Source: Hevea brasiliensis (Eukaryota > Streptophyta > Magnoliopsida > Malpighiales > Euphorbiaceae). From it: a stretch of 64,000 bases of DNA. The notes beneath the pieces are model-generated. The model had not been told where the DNA came from, searched no databases, and saw only the letters and a list, made by a program, of their open reading frames with translations. The position numbers and the translations under genes were made by a program. The stretch covers positions 36,233,593 to 36,297,592 of the forward strand of contig NC_079496.1 in NCBI RefSeq assembly GCF_030052815.1, written 5' to 3'. Positions 28,901 through 38,852 of the stretch are shown here, in pieces. How positions within the stretch are numbered: the first letter of the stretch is position 1; every line of letters begins with the position of its first letter.

Positions 28901-31829
28901 TAATCTTTATTTATTTTCATTTTTCAGTTCACGTTGTTCAACATTTCTAACCTAATCTTAAAAAACTTGTGTTGTCCCCAAGGCACACCTATTTATGATC
29001 AGGATTGTCTCAGGCAAACAAGTAGTCCATAACTTGGACAAATTGATGTTTAGTTCAATCCTCATAATATCTCAAAAATCAGAAGTACAATTCTCATTCA
29101 CCCCAATCAAAGAGCTATTCCACAGTATACAAGTGTCATTGTTCTCATTAATACATTTTGACGTAAGATTAGAGCAGGTATGCTAAGAGGATTTATTGTA
29201 TAAAGTACCATGGCAGTAATCTTAAATGATAAAGCAGCATTACAGCAGTGTAGCATAGCACTAATGCTTATGAATTGTGATACTGTAGCCAACTAGCTAC
29301 TCTTTTTGTTCCCCGAACTGCATTATGTTGCTTCCTTGGCTTTAGACTACATGAAAATTTGGAATATAATAGCAGAAATTATGTTGAAGGGCAAGGCAAT
29401 CAACAAAAATTGAATAGTTTAGATTCTACCCTACTGCTCCAATTTCTACAAACAACAGTTTTTGTCTCCATGAGTGCTATTACAATTTTGAATTGAATGG
29501 TGGAAGTGAATGAATGGACTACAAGCAAGAGTCCATGAAGTATGAAGAGTGGGCTTACTTGGGCTTGGATCAACCATTGCTAAAAGGTTAGAACTAACCA
29601 ATTAGTTAGTTGGCCCTTGACAATTATAAACCTCTTTAAACTTGATGTTTCTTTTAGATGTGGAACTCTTTAAAACTCCTCCTCAAGTGGCAACTGGGAC
29701 ATTAGGTTGACACTTGAAACTTGAAATCCTCCCCTGAAACCTAAAACTGAAATGAAATGTAGCGTCAACACCGAGAAATTGAACTTGAAACTGAACTGAA
29801 ACTAAAACTGGGCCCTGACATGTTCTGATGCCATTTCACAATTTTGAATTGAATGGTGTAGGTGAATAAATGGGCTAGAGGCAAGAGTCCACGAAGTATG
29901 AAGATTGGACTTACTTGGGTTGGGCTTGGATCCACCATTACTAAAAATTTAGAACTAATTAGTTAGTTGGCCATTCATCCTCATAAACCCCTTTAGACTT
30001 GATGTTTCTTTTAGATGTGGGACTCCTAACAAGTGCGAAAGAGCTCTCTCTCTCTCAAAAAAACAAAAAAAAAAAAAAATAATAAATCATTTTAAGAAAA
30101 GGCCACCAATCAAAACTGTATAGTGAAGATTCTCCCTTATTGCTTCTTAAGGACTGAAACTCTATGCAATGCTAAGAACACCAATCTATAAGACAAAAAT
30201 TTCGGTCTTTATGCATGCTAAAGACTCTCTCTCATAAGATTGAAACACGAGAAGCTTAGGTTTCTATCAGATGAATGACGACACATTTGACGAGTTAGAA
30301 CTTTGGAACACCCCACAACCTTTCTTTCCTATCAGCATATTTCAGTTTCTTGCAGCTTTAGGTTCCTCAGTACTGATTCAATCTTCTTCTTTTTTATTTT
30401 TTCCTGAAATGCTTTTTTTCCCTTAGAAAAGGCATCTTTTGCAAGCTAGAAAAATGTGTGCTTCAATAATTCATTAACAGAAGAGTCAAATAAAAAAATT
30501 AAATAAATTTTTAAAAGCAACTGTGAATAGTGTTGGCACATTCACGCAACAGTTATAACACCAAAATGACTATTAGTTCTCACATACTAATTTGCATCAG
30601 CATAACATGTATACTTCATGACACTGATTTGACAATTTCATTACAATAACTCAATAAGACATGTTCCACCATTTCCGATTTGAAACCAGTAGCAAATTGA
30701 TGAGGTAAAATCTGTGAATAGACTAGATCATTTCTCCAAAACAATTCTGGAAAATAAACCAAAGAGACTTTACATTACACTTCTCTCTAAAGAAATTTAG
30801 AACAAGTGATCCCATATGCAAAAACTAGATATATTATATTGCTGCTTCCCAGGAAACAGTCCATTATGAAAGGAACATCATAATTCATGAAACAGGCATC
30901 CTAGAATAAATATATGAATCTCAGAAATAAAGACATTTTTAGTGGTTTCTTTTGACTTTAATATTCACAAATCAATAGAACATAAATCATCACATCATAT
31001 GTGCTTCATACCTGGTCAATGTCAATCTTATAAGTTGTAACATGAGGGTATTTCTCACTTAGCTCTGCAAGTATAGGAGATATAAACTTGCCTGCACAAG
31101 ATGGATGTTCCATAGCATAAATTAATCAGGAACATCCCATTCCCATTGATAACAATCTCCAATAAATAGGAAATGTAGGAAAGTACAGCAATAAGCGACC
31201 AACTTACAGGGTCCACACCATGCAGCAGTGAAATAGAATATTGCTGGAAGAGACTTCTCTGTTGCAATGAATATTAAGAAAACAAGAAAATTGTAAGCAA
31301 CAACTAGTCTTATGCACTGAATCAGTAAAAAAATCAAAAAGTTGCAAAACAATAAGCTATATACGAAAGGGAGTATACCTTGAATATTTTTCATTGAGCC
31401 ATTGAACTCTTCTTCTGACTTGATAAGTATAATATTGGATGAACCTGAAAGTATTTCAGTCAAAAAAATTCATAAAAAGTCAAGGTCAAAATGTCTCATT
31501 CCTTCATCTCATTTAAGACAGTGCAAGACATAAATCTCAATCAGAAGAACAACCCATTATAAAAATATGAAAATAGAAGTACCTGGGGACGAGCAAAGAG
31601 TTCTTTGAAATTGCAGAGAAGGGTTTGATAAGTGAAGTCTTGTAGTGGCAGGAATGGAGGAAACATCGCAGAACGATGATTTCAAAGGAATGGAAGAATT
31701 GGGTGGTGATGAGACAATGATGGGTGTTGAAATTGGGGATTCATAGAGACGTGAGAATGAACGAATTGAACAGATATTGATTCCACCACGGCGATCAAAA
31801 ATTCGTCGAATCAAACAAATTTCCCTCAT
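17601..31829 (-). CDS. TRXO1: thioredoxin o (mitochondrial), six exons
   Basis: Coding exons on the minus strand: 31583-31829, 31379-31444, 31208-31258, 31012-31091, 28536-28580 and 17601-17699. All five introns are GT-AG and the exons join without a break to 588 nt, 195 residues plus TAA, close to the usual o-type length. The N-terminus (MREICLIRRIFDRRGG, then Ser-rich) looks like a mitochondrial presequence. The redox motif WCGPCK is at residues 118-123; intron 3 splits the codon of the second cysteine. Y/FYFTAAWCGPC, VTTYKIDID and the V-P-T cis-proline at 163-165 (across intron 5) fit the fold. Thioredoxin o reduces mitochondrial disulfide proteins using NADPH-thioredoxin reductase. The ATG at 31829 is the first in frame. 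Introns 4 (2.4 kb) and 5 (10.8 kb) are expanded by transposons, but no exon is damaged. The o-type rests on overall resemblance to Arabidopsis TRX o1 as I remember it; a close h-type is less likely because of the presequence. Confidence 0.93.
17809..18008 (+). repeat. 5' LTR of copia-B
   Basis: 200 bp, TGTTATGGAAAG to TTCTACA. The first 22 bases are present twice in tandem (17809-17830 and 17831-17852 region, differing only in the continuation); copia-A has one copy. Confidence 0.95.
18302..19102 (+). pseudogene. copia-B gag, start codon lost
   Basis: Homologous to copia-A gag at 7454. The initiator is ATA instead of ATG (18302-18304), and a TGA at about 18482 stands where tryptophan is expected. 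The zinc knuckle CYYCHEPGHTKYNC (19059-19100) is intact and ends at TAA. The capsid part (LNSSNYLEWSKTVRVYL, SFLAGLPSEYETAK) is well kept. Confidence 0.88.
19285..22432 (+). pseudogene. copia-B pol: protease, integrase, RT, RNase H, nearly intact
   Basis: Protease WVIDSSATDHM near 19306. A one-base loss near 19497 shifts the frame. Integrase: FGHPSLSTMKKL near 19704, VHSDVWGPRSV near 19858, ILRSDNAKEYF near 20045 and QNGVAERKNRHLLE near 20150, with the catalytic glutamate present. A frame change near 20350 and a TAG at 20527 follow. A 505-codon RT frame, 20556-22073, holds KWVFAVKVNPD, LDIKNAFLHGDLQEEVYM and the intact palm YVDDIVITGSD near 21478. A one-base loss near 22025 separates RNase H ([32 protein letters not shown], 22019-22432). 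RT itself looks functional; the polyprotein is not. Confidence 0.92.
22440..22639 (+). repeat. 3' LTR of copia-B
   Basis: 200 bp, preceded by the polypurine tract and followed by the target duplication ATATT. It carries the same tandem 22-base duplication at its start as the 5' LTR. Confidence 0.95.
22645..24212. other. intron 5 DNA between copia-B and RTE-2
   Basis: AT-rich with an AAT microsatellite. At 23880-24080 there are three related short inverted motifs of the type CTACATCGGCACCCAGATGTAG, repeated with GCCACATCGGCTCTCAGATGTAG, ending in an A-run near 24193. This could be a small retroposon or LTR scrap, but I cannot assign it. No coding exon was seen. Confidence 0.5.
22915..22963. 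repeat. (AAT)n microsatellite
   Basis: About 16 uninterrupted AAT/ATA units in intron 5. Confidence 0.95.
25882..26230 (+). pseudogene. RTE-2 RT palm fragment
   Basis: The best open piece of RTE-2 (25882-26169) starts ELEKKGIYIKYINVIKE, then LHQGSILSPYMFTLIMDELT (the conserved G-x-x-LSP turn) and WCMRFAYDVFLVDK, and after a stop SKSFKQNRSKTKYIY. It corresponds to 14620-14930 of RTE-1. Confidence 0.8.
26420..27309. mobile_element. possible MITE/DNA-transposon insertion in RTE-2
   Basis: RTE-2 is interrupted at VLCDP and resumes about 890 bp later. The inserted ends are imperfect inverted repeats: CATAGTTACCAGGATT on the left and the reverse complement of AATCTGGTGACCATG on the right. The interior is AT-rich with no transposase. 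Flanks GCGACCC and CACACCC may be a diverged target duplication. The class is not determined. Confidence 0.45.
27763..28535. other. intron 5 DNA next to exon 5
   Basis: Unassigned AT-rich sequence between the RTE-2 end and the exon 5 donor. No repeats or coding frames recognised. Confidence 0.5.
29478..29674 (-). repeat. 3' LTR of the TRIM
   Basis: About 197 bp; its minus-strand start has decayed to TTTAAAGAGTTCC. It lies next to the purine tract GAGGAGGAGT. Confidence 0.85.
29834..30031 (-). repeat. 5' LTR of the TRIM
   Basis: About 198 bp; minus-strand start TGTTAGGAGTCCC, directly followed by the primer-binding site. Confidence 0.85.
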
Positions 31830-32973
31830 TCTCTCTATCAATATCTGATTGTTCTTGCTTGCTTGCTCTGAATTTTTTTTCCCGGATTGGGCTTCCGTCG
31901 ATGCAGTTTCGGTCGTACCGGAGTTTAAGCTTTGAAGCGAAGGGTTTAGGCAAAAACGCCTATTTAAGCCCTATGTTAACATTAAGCCCCATACTTTGCA
32001 TTCTACATTTTAATTCTTTAAAATTATAAATTTGTTGACTGTACACCCTTTTTTAACTGTCTGTTTGCGCGTGTGGCTCACTTATAGTGTGCAACGAATT
32101 AAAAGGAAAAAGTACTCTAATTAAGAAAGAGTTGAAGAAACGAAAAAGAAAAACGACTTGTAGTTTTATTAAAAAAAAAAAAAAAAAACAAGAAAAAAGG
32201 GTGCATATATTATTAGAAAAAGAAACAAAGGTTAACTTTCTGACGTTATTATGTTTTCTTCTGCCTCCAAAGAATCTCATTCTGTTCCCCTTTCTTCCAT
32301 TTTCAAACCCTATAGAGAGAACAATAGAAAATTGCAAAGCTTCAAAGAGAAACTAATAAGAATTGAAATTCATTTTAAATTTGAGAGAAAAATCAACCAA
32401 ATCAATAAAAAAGAAAAAGAAAGGAAATTTATCATATTTGCAATGTAAATTTCTTTTTCCTCATTCAGTATCCTTTTTCCCTCATAAATTTATTTTTTCC
32501 TTGATTTATACAAATGTTAGTGTTCTACATTGAGGATTCTATATTAGAGATCAGGGGACATATTGGGCGAGAGTGTAAAGGGTTATCCATTTGCTGAGAT
32601 GGAATTTCCTCTACTCTCAATTAAAAAAGGATATAATGTCAACAAATTTAAAATTTCAAGGGACTACACAAAGTATAGGTGCTTAATGTTAATATGAAAT
32701 AAAGTTCAAGGTTTTTATGGTGCATATTTTCATATGTTAAAATGGGCTAAGGACCTTGGAGCTGGGAGCACTCATCATCCATAACGTTCAAACCTATGAC
32801 ATTGTCTATGGGTTTACCTAATTATAGGGTCATTTAAATTTCATTTAATTTTTTTTAATATTAAGAAAGACTAATATTTGGTAAATATTAAACTACTTTA
32901 TTTATGTAATAAGTAGGGTAAAGGTAAAGCAATTATCTTGATGCCTTTGAATTTTGTTCCGTTTTCCTATTAT
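31830..32973 (-). promoter_or_regulatory. 5' flank and putative promoter of the thioredoxin gene
   Basis: The region upstream of the start codon. On the minus strand a TATA-like CTTAAATAGGCG lies near 31965, about 135 bp before the ATG, giving a plausible 5' UTR of about 100 bases. From about 32100 on it is A/T-rich with homopolymer runs. It ends at a chromovirus LTR edge at 32974, so the undisturbed upstream space is about 1.1 kb. Position of the core promoter is an inference from one weak motif. Confidence 0.35.
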
Positions 32974-34800
32974 TGTAACACCCTCTACCTGATCTACTGT
33001 GAAACCGAGCAAAGGAATGCCACATTCTGTACACGAAGTACATAAACTTGTATTAAAACAATTTCCTTTTTTAATGTTTACTTTTTATTTTTAATAAAAT
33101 TTCAAATAGAAAAACATCAAGAGTTTCCCCTAAATATTTAATATCCACCTATTAACAACAATATTTATAATTTTCAATTGCAACAATTATTGACAATCAA
33201 TTCTCATCATATTTTATTCAACTTCATTCCTTCATCATATGTAAATAATAGCATAACATATGTTCATACATAAACTTCTAAATGTAACAAAATGTGTTTA
33301 TACTTAAATTACAGTCATCCAAAATAAATTTACATCCAGTGTTTTTAGTACATGACAATTAGGCATACAAAAGTGAGTGACCAAAATGCATCTAGTATTG
33401 GTAGTTCATCTACCACAAAGTCCAAGTATGAGGTAACTTCAGACTTTCCTGTAAGTCCACTCTTTCCTCTCCTGTCTGGCTATTTACTCTTTACCTTTCG
33501 TACCTGGGCGAGGAAAAACATACGCGTTAAGCTTTACAGCTTAGTGGTACACTCTAAATTTAAAACAAAATAATGTTCAAAAATAAAGAAAATACAAAAT
33601 ATTAAATCTATTACTATTTCCAAATGCAAATATACTCAATCGATTAAATGATACAATGATTATATGCAATCTTTAAAATTCAAGGTTTAACATAATTCTC
33701 ATTATATTTGTCTATATTTTCTTAATTAAATCACATTTTAAGATTTGTTATATACTCACAGTAACCTATGGCAGAACTATATAAATTGGATATGGGACTC
33801 CCGGTACTGAACACTCGGTGTCTCTGACCGGTTTAACAATGGGCACTCGGTGCCTCTATATAATTATTAACATGTACCATAATAAAATTCGACACTAAAA
33901 GCCATGGATAAAGGATCACTAACTAGGCACTCAGTGGCTCTAATAGTCATTCATAAAGCCATTAATATAATTAAGGCAATGCTACTAATAATGTCCCTCT
34001 ATTGGTATGTCAATATATCCAAACCTATAATTTACTGTTTAGGTTTACTCGGGCTTAATAAGGTAATTATCATTTTTATTTTCACATGTTATAATCAACA
34101 ATACTTGTATGCACATAAAATTTTGCCATTACCATGTTTTTATATCGCACATATTTAAATTTCATACATCTATACAAAATTTATACATATAATGACCATT
34201 GTCAAAATTAAAAAAAAAAAAAATCAGACTTTATGCATTACATTTTGACCTAGTAATTGTAGGAATTAAATTTAACTTTCTTCATAAGATTTTTAAATCT
34301 ATGTCTTAACTTTAATATAGTTTTTGAATCACTTAATTTAGATTCAAAGATCAAAAGTTATGATCAATTAATCAATAGCTATCTTTAAGCAAATTTTCAA
34401 CTTTACCAGTTACAGGGTAGGTTCTGGACCAATTTTGGAGTCCAGATTTGAACAGGTTGTAATCAGATTTGAATAGGGTAGTTTTTCCCCTAGATCTTAG
34501 CTTTCCAACAAAATAAAAATCACCTTATTTGGAGTTTTTTAGGGTAAGTTATACCCCTTTTACTCCGAACAATCTAGAATGCACTCCTGCCAGGTTTCAG
34601 ATTTTATGCCCTATCTTCTAACTAATTTAAAGGTCACTTACACATAAATTTTGGACAACATTCCTTCATGAAAGTTTTAGCTCTATATCTTAACTTTCAT
34701 TTGCTATAAATTTCATATCATTTAGAATTATAAAATGCAAATTATAGGCTTATGAATCATTGTTGTCCTAAATTTCTAGTCAATTCAGGTAAATAGGGCA
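32974..34800 (-). repeat. chromovirus-type LTR remnant, minus orientation
   Basis: The left edge TGTAACACCCTCTACC is the palindromic-type terminus seen in the solo LTR (39013) and in the LTR at 60240. Internal similarity to the solo LTR fits only in inverted orientation: for example GTTAAGATATAGAGC with ACTTTCATGAAG, and ACCACTAAGC with an ACGCGTA-like box, both read on the minus strand. So this is an LTR of a minus-strand element. It is a different, diverged subfamily. Its right boundary is unclear and abuts a gag fragment directly, so the pol region has been deleted. Confidence 0.6.
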
Positions 34801-34806
34801 GCAAAG

Positions 34807-35192
34807 TTAAAAATCCACCAAAAATTCTAGCAATAAGGCTTTCATAGAATCTTTTTCAGAATTGAACTCGCCTGTATGCCTCTTCCCATAATGGCCACAT
34901 GTGGCTAGGGCTGGTCCCCTCACTACGAACCCTAGAGTACTAGCTACTGAAATTGCTGATTGACCCCCTCCTGAATATAGACTCCTGTCCCTGTCTCTGG
35001 GACTGTGCCTGTCTTTGTGGTCCCTTGGGCCTCTCACTAGCTGTATAGGTGGAACTAGGCTACCTAAAACCTCTCTTTTACTGCTCTCGAGTCCTCCTGC
35101 TCTACTTTCTATCTCTGACCTGCTCAACATTCACAGCTGCAGCAACTAGCTAAGTAAAGTCCTTAATCTGTAGTGCTGTGATATGAAGCTTA
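34807..35192 (-). pseudogene. chromovirus gag fragment
   Basis: Minus strand: a gag piece reading VAAAVNVEQVRDR, then GPALATCGHYGKRHTGEF, the first part of a gag zinc knuckle, after which the frame leaves the conserved sequence. Open frame 34807-35130. The knuckle's remaining cysteine and histidine are missing. copia-C is inserted into its upstream part at 35193, so the rest of gag should continue beyond copia-C, outside this window. Confidence 0.6.
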
Positions 35193-37296
35193 TGTTAATA
35201 GTATGCCTTAGAGCATATCATTTTGTATGTATCTAGTATATATTTTATTAATAAAAAGGCAATTTTACTTTTCCGTTTACATAATATATTTGTGTGTAAT
35301 AGAAAAGGTCCATTGATATTTTGTTAGAAATTCTATTCTTAGGTTGTTAAGAATATGAGTGACAGTATTTCTAGCACAAAGTATCATAAATTGATTCACA
35401 ATCGAGGATACTTCACACAGGACATGATTTATCCAGAAAGATTATAATCATGTTTGTTCCCAAGATATTTATATGAGATATAAATAAGATGGAGTGGATT
35501 CCACATAACAAACATGATAGGCACTTATACATGATAAGTAGGCCGAACCAGAGATGCATATGACAAGCACATGGAGTTTACTCTTGTCAATGCATTGTCA
35601 TATATCATATCAATGCATATAATCTTTAGACCAGAGATAACACAGTTATCTTGTATATAGGTGGTTTGAGTTTGATGCTGCTTTCATACTTGTACTATGT
35701 ATGGGTATATGGGTATGTGTTAGCTCCTACTAGTTATATGTAGAGATAGGTGTTGATCAAGATGGAATCTGTTACCCTAAGTAAATAGGGATAAAATCAT
35801 ATATTCATTTAATTGTTCTTGATGTTTCAAGTTCTTGGCCAGGATAGACAGATTTAGTCAGAAAGGAGTTTCTGACAAGAAAATCTAATTAATCAAGAAC
35901 CGGAATTAAAAGAGAACATAATGTTCACAGCAAATGGGGTTTGACATTAACCATGACTCCAGCTCGAATTGGGATTTTATAACAGAGAGATTCTAGTGCA
36001 TGGTAACATATGATTATAGGTTCATTTAAGATATTCCTTGTTACTGATTGGGTGGTCATGGTACGCTATACTAGATGTCAACCATGGTCTATGAGATGTC
36101 TAAAATGATTTAGAGAAATTATTTATGGTAAGAAATAGTTCTGATGATATTAAAAGTTAATATCATATCTCATTGTCAATTAGTGATGAGCCTAGTGAGT
36201 CACACATATACACAAGTTAATCACCAAGTTGAATATGATTTAATTGATTAATTAAAGAGTTTAATTAATTAATTAAATAGGTTTGGTTTGCAATGAGATT
36301 GCAAAGTCCCTAGCATAGTTTGAAACCAAATCTAAGTTATTGGATGTATAGTATAAGTTAAATTTATATTTAAAGTGTTTAAATATGAATTTAATTACGA
36401 GAAATTAATTAATGGAGATTAATTAATTAATTTATATTTGATATAAATTGATTAGAAGGGGAGAAATAATGATTTTGGGTTAAGAATTCAAAATTAAAAC
36501 ATAAGGGTAATTTGGTTATTTTACATGGCGACATGTGGTGCCATGAGATGGTGACACATGGCATCATATAAGTTTGTCATTTATCTTCCTATCATGCAAG
36601 GTGATCAAAGTCAAGATTAAGTATAACTTTGACACTTGGCTTAATGTGATTAAGTCAATTAAAAATAAAGATGCAATGTGGTGGTGACATATGGCAAAGG
36701 GTTTAAGTGATTATTTGACCTAATTATAAAAGGGAAAAGAAAAGAAGAAACACATAACTCTCTCTTGTCTCTCAAAGGTGGCGGCACCTCTCTCCCATCT
36801 CCTATTCTTGCTTTCTTCATCAATTCAAAGAGAAACCATTCATTCCTTTTGAATTAAAATTGCTAGAAATTGTTTCTAGTGTCCTAGACACACATATAAT
36901 CTCTCTAAAAGCAAAACCCCAAATTATAATTGGTTGGCAAGGCTTGAGAAGCAAGTTTAGGGGTTGCCCATTGGTGATCTTAGTGTGGACAAACTAGAGG
37001 GACAATACTTGGGGTCCTAAGAGTTTCCTAAAAGTCTCAATTGCATCCATAGTGCATCAAAGAGGTTAGTGCCCAAATTGCTCTTTCAAATTAGGGTTTA
37101 ATTGAATTAATTTGTTGATTTACAATCTTGAATGGCAAATGAAAATCCTAATACATATTAAAAGTGTTTTAATATGCAATTAATCATTGAAATTAATTAG
37201 GCACATAAGAGATATGGCATGATGCATAAAACTCTAGAAGAAAATTTTTGAAATTCAATGCTCCAATGCACCAATTATCATGCTTTTGCTCCTTCA
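35193..37296 (+). repeat. 5' LTR of copia-C
   Basis: About 2.1 kb, TGTTAATAGTATGCC to CTCCTTCA, followed after two bases by TGGTATCAGAGCC (37299-37311), the primer-binding site. Confidence 0.9.
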
Positions 37297-37298
37297 AT

Positions 37299-37311
37299 TG
37301 GTATCAGAGCC
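37299..37311 (+). other. primer-binding site of copia-C
   Basis: TGGTATCAGAGCC, complementary to the initiator methionine tRNA 3' end, two bases after the 5' LTR. Confidence 0.88.
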
Positions 37312-38852
37312 ACTATATTTGCCATTAGGATTGAATATGATATTTAATTGTATGATTGGATTAAATTTGGATTGATCTAAAGCTATTTGGGTGTCATATG
37401 TGTAGCGGCATGTATGTTGATTATGCTTCAAGAGGTGGCGGCATGGTTGAGTACCCCAAAGGTGCGCATGGTTTTGGGCTTTTGGGCTTCTATATACAAT
37501 TGTTGTATATCTTAAGGCCCATAATTAGGCCCATACCTAATTAAATTGTTTAATTAAGAATTCTAATCATACAATTAATTTATGAAAATTGTTTTCATAG
37601 AGTTAAATTTGGAAAAGGATTTCTAAATTTAATTAGTTTGAATGAGATTCAAATCTGAATTTTTTTGTTGAATATGTGATATTCAATTTTAATTTTTTAG
37701 TATGTATATTTTATTTAATTGTTAAATTTTAATATGCAAGATAGATGATCATGGACAATAAAAGACCAATGTGATTTGATTTATTTCTTTTATTTTTCTT
37801 TGGATTGTAAAATAATTAATTTTATTTTAGTGGTATGTATTATAAGTGTTGTAATAATTTGGGTTGTAATTTTATTTATTTGAGGACTTTAAAGTCCATA
37901 TTCTTATAAATTCGCCTTGGTATGCCAAAGATTATAATGTAATTGGATTGCAAGAAGATCAAGGAGGTCAAGAGCATTGGTAGGACCAGCGGGAGGAAAT
38001 CAAAATCATGTGTTGATTATGTACTCTTTCAGCAGCTCTTATAAAATGAATGAATAAAATATACCTAGAAATGCCCTGATTCAATTCTTGGTGGCTTAGA
38101 ATTGAATCGCTTAGAAAGTCTATGATCATACCATATTAATTGTATATCCATGTATGTATGAGATATATGAGAATGTATGTAAGTATATGATATATGTATG
38201 CTAATTGGATAATGTACAAAGTGAGACCATAATAGTAATTAAGGCGACCACTAAATCTTTCAAACAAATGATTAAGTTGGAAATTGTATAATTAAAGTAA
38301 TTATATCATGGGCTCTCCATTGAGGCAATTAGTTTAAGAAATTTTAAATACTTGCATGTGATGCATTTAATTTAAGAGATTTTCTTAAGAATAATTGTTA
38401 ATCATGAGATGTTGTAAATATGTAAATAGTTGATGGCCAATAATGGATGTGCCTAAGGACATTAAAATTATTTACATGTTTACTGGCTCAATGGGATCAA
38501 CTTAACTAATGCAAGATAAATCAATAATGGATGTGCCTGAGATTTTGAGCATTAGGAGCTAGATAAATGATTGAACCTCATATGAGATGTGATGGGCAAG
38601 GAGTTGCTCACTTATAGTTTATTGTAATTCCAATAATGGATGTGCCTAAGGATGATCAATAAGACTATAAGAATTCAATCACGCACTAGAAATTCATCTA
38701 ACTAGGATTTCCGTTTCTTACTTTGGAAGTGTAGGATTCGCCAAGTTAGTGGGAGGACCAATTTGATTAAAAGACCATAATTATTTTGGTTAATTACTTC
38801 ATACATTTACTAATTAATCTAGTTATTTTCTGTAGTTAATTTTCTGATAATA
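37312..38852 (+). other. untranslated leader of copia-C
   Basis: About 1.5 kb between the primer-binding site and the gag ATG, AT-rich. The phrase CAATAATGGATGTGCCTAAGGA recurs near 38440, 38525 and 38630, a short dispersed repeat within the leader. No ORF of note. Confidence 0.6.

Larger units (their letters stand above)
29478..30031 (-). mobile_element. TRIM (terminal-repeat retrotransposon in miniature)
   Basis: 554 bp with two direct repeats of about 197 bp (29478-29674 and 29834-30031), a 159-bp interior and the target duplication AGTGC (29473-29477 and 30032-30036). Read on the minus strand the LTR starts TGTTAGGAGTCCCACATC. It is followed directly by TGGCATCAGAACA (29833-29821), two mismatches from the initiator-tRNA primer-binding site. 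The interior ends with the purine tract GAGGAGGAGT just before the second LTR. It has no coding capacity. The paired LTRs, primer site, purine tract and duplication make this a firm call. The LTRs are clearly diverged, so it is old. Confidence 0.88.
28581..31011 (-). other. intron 4 of the thioredoxin gene, carrying a TRIM
   Basis: Donor GTATGA at 31011 and acceptor TTCTGCAG at 28581 on the minus strand. Apart from the TRIM at 29478-30031 it is AT-rich intron DNA with no recognised exon. Confidence 0.85.

Noticed and set aside
32053..32450. Lys/Phe-rich open frames on both strands upstream of the thioredoxin gene
   Set aside because: Mutually overlapping and built on poly-A/T runs; no domain or splice structure.
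33352..34158. Plus-strand open frames in the chromovirus LTR remnant
   Set aside because: They run opposite to the LTR orientation and match LTR-type noncoding sequence.
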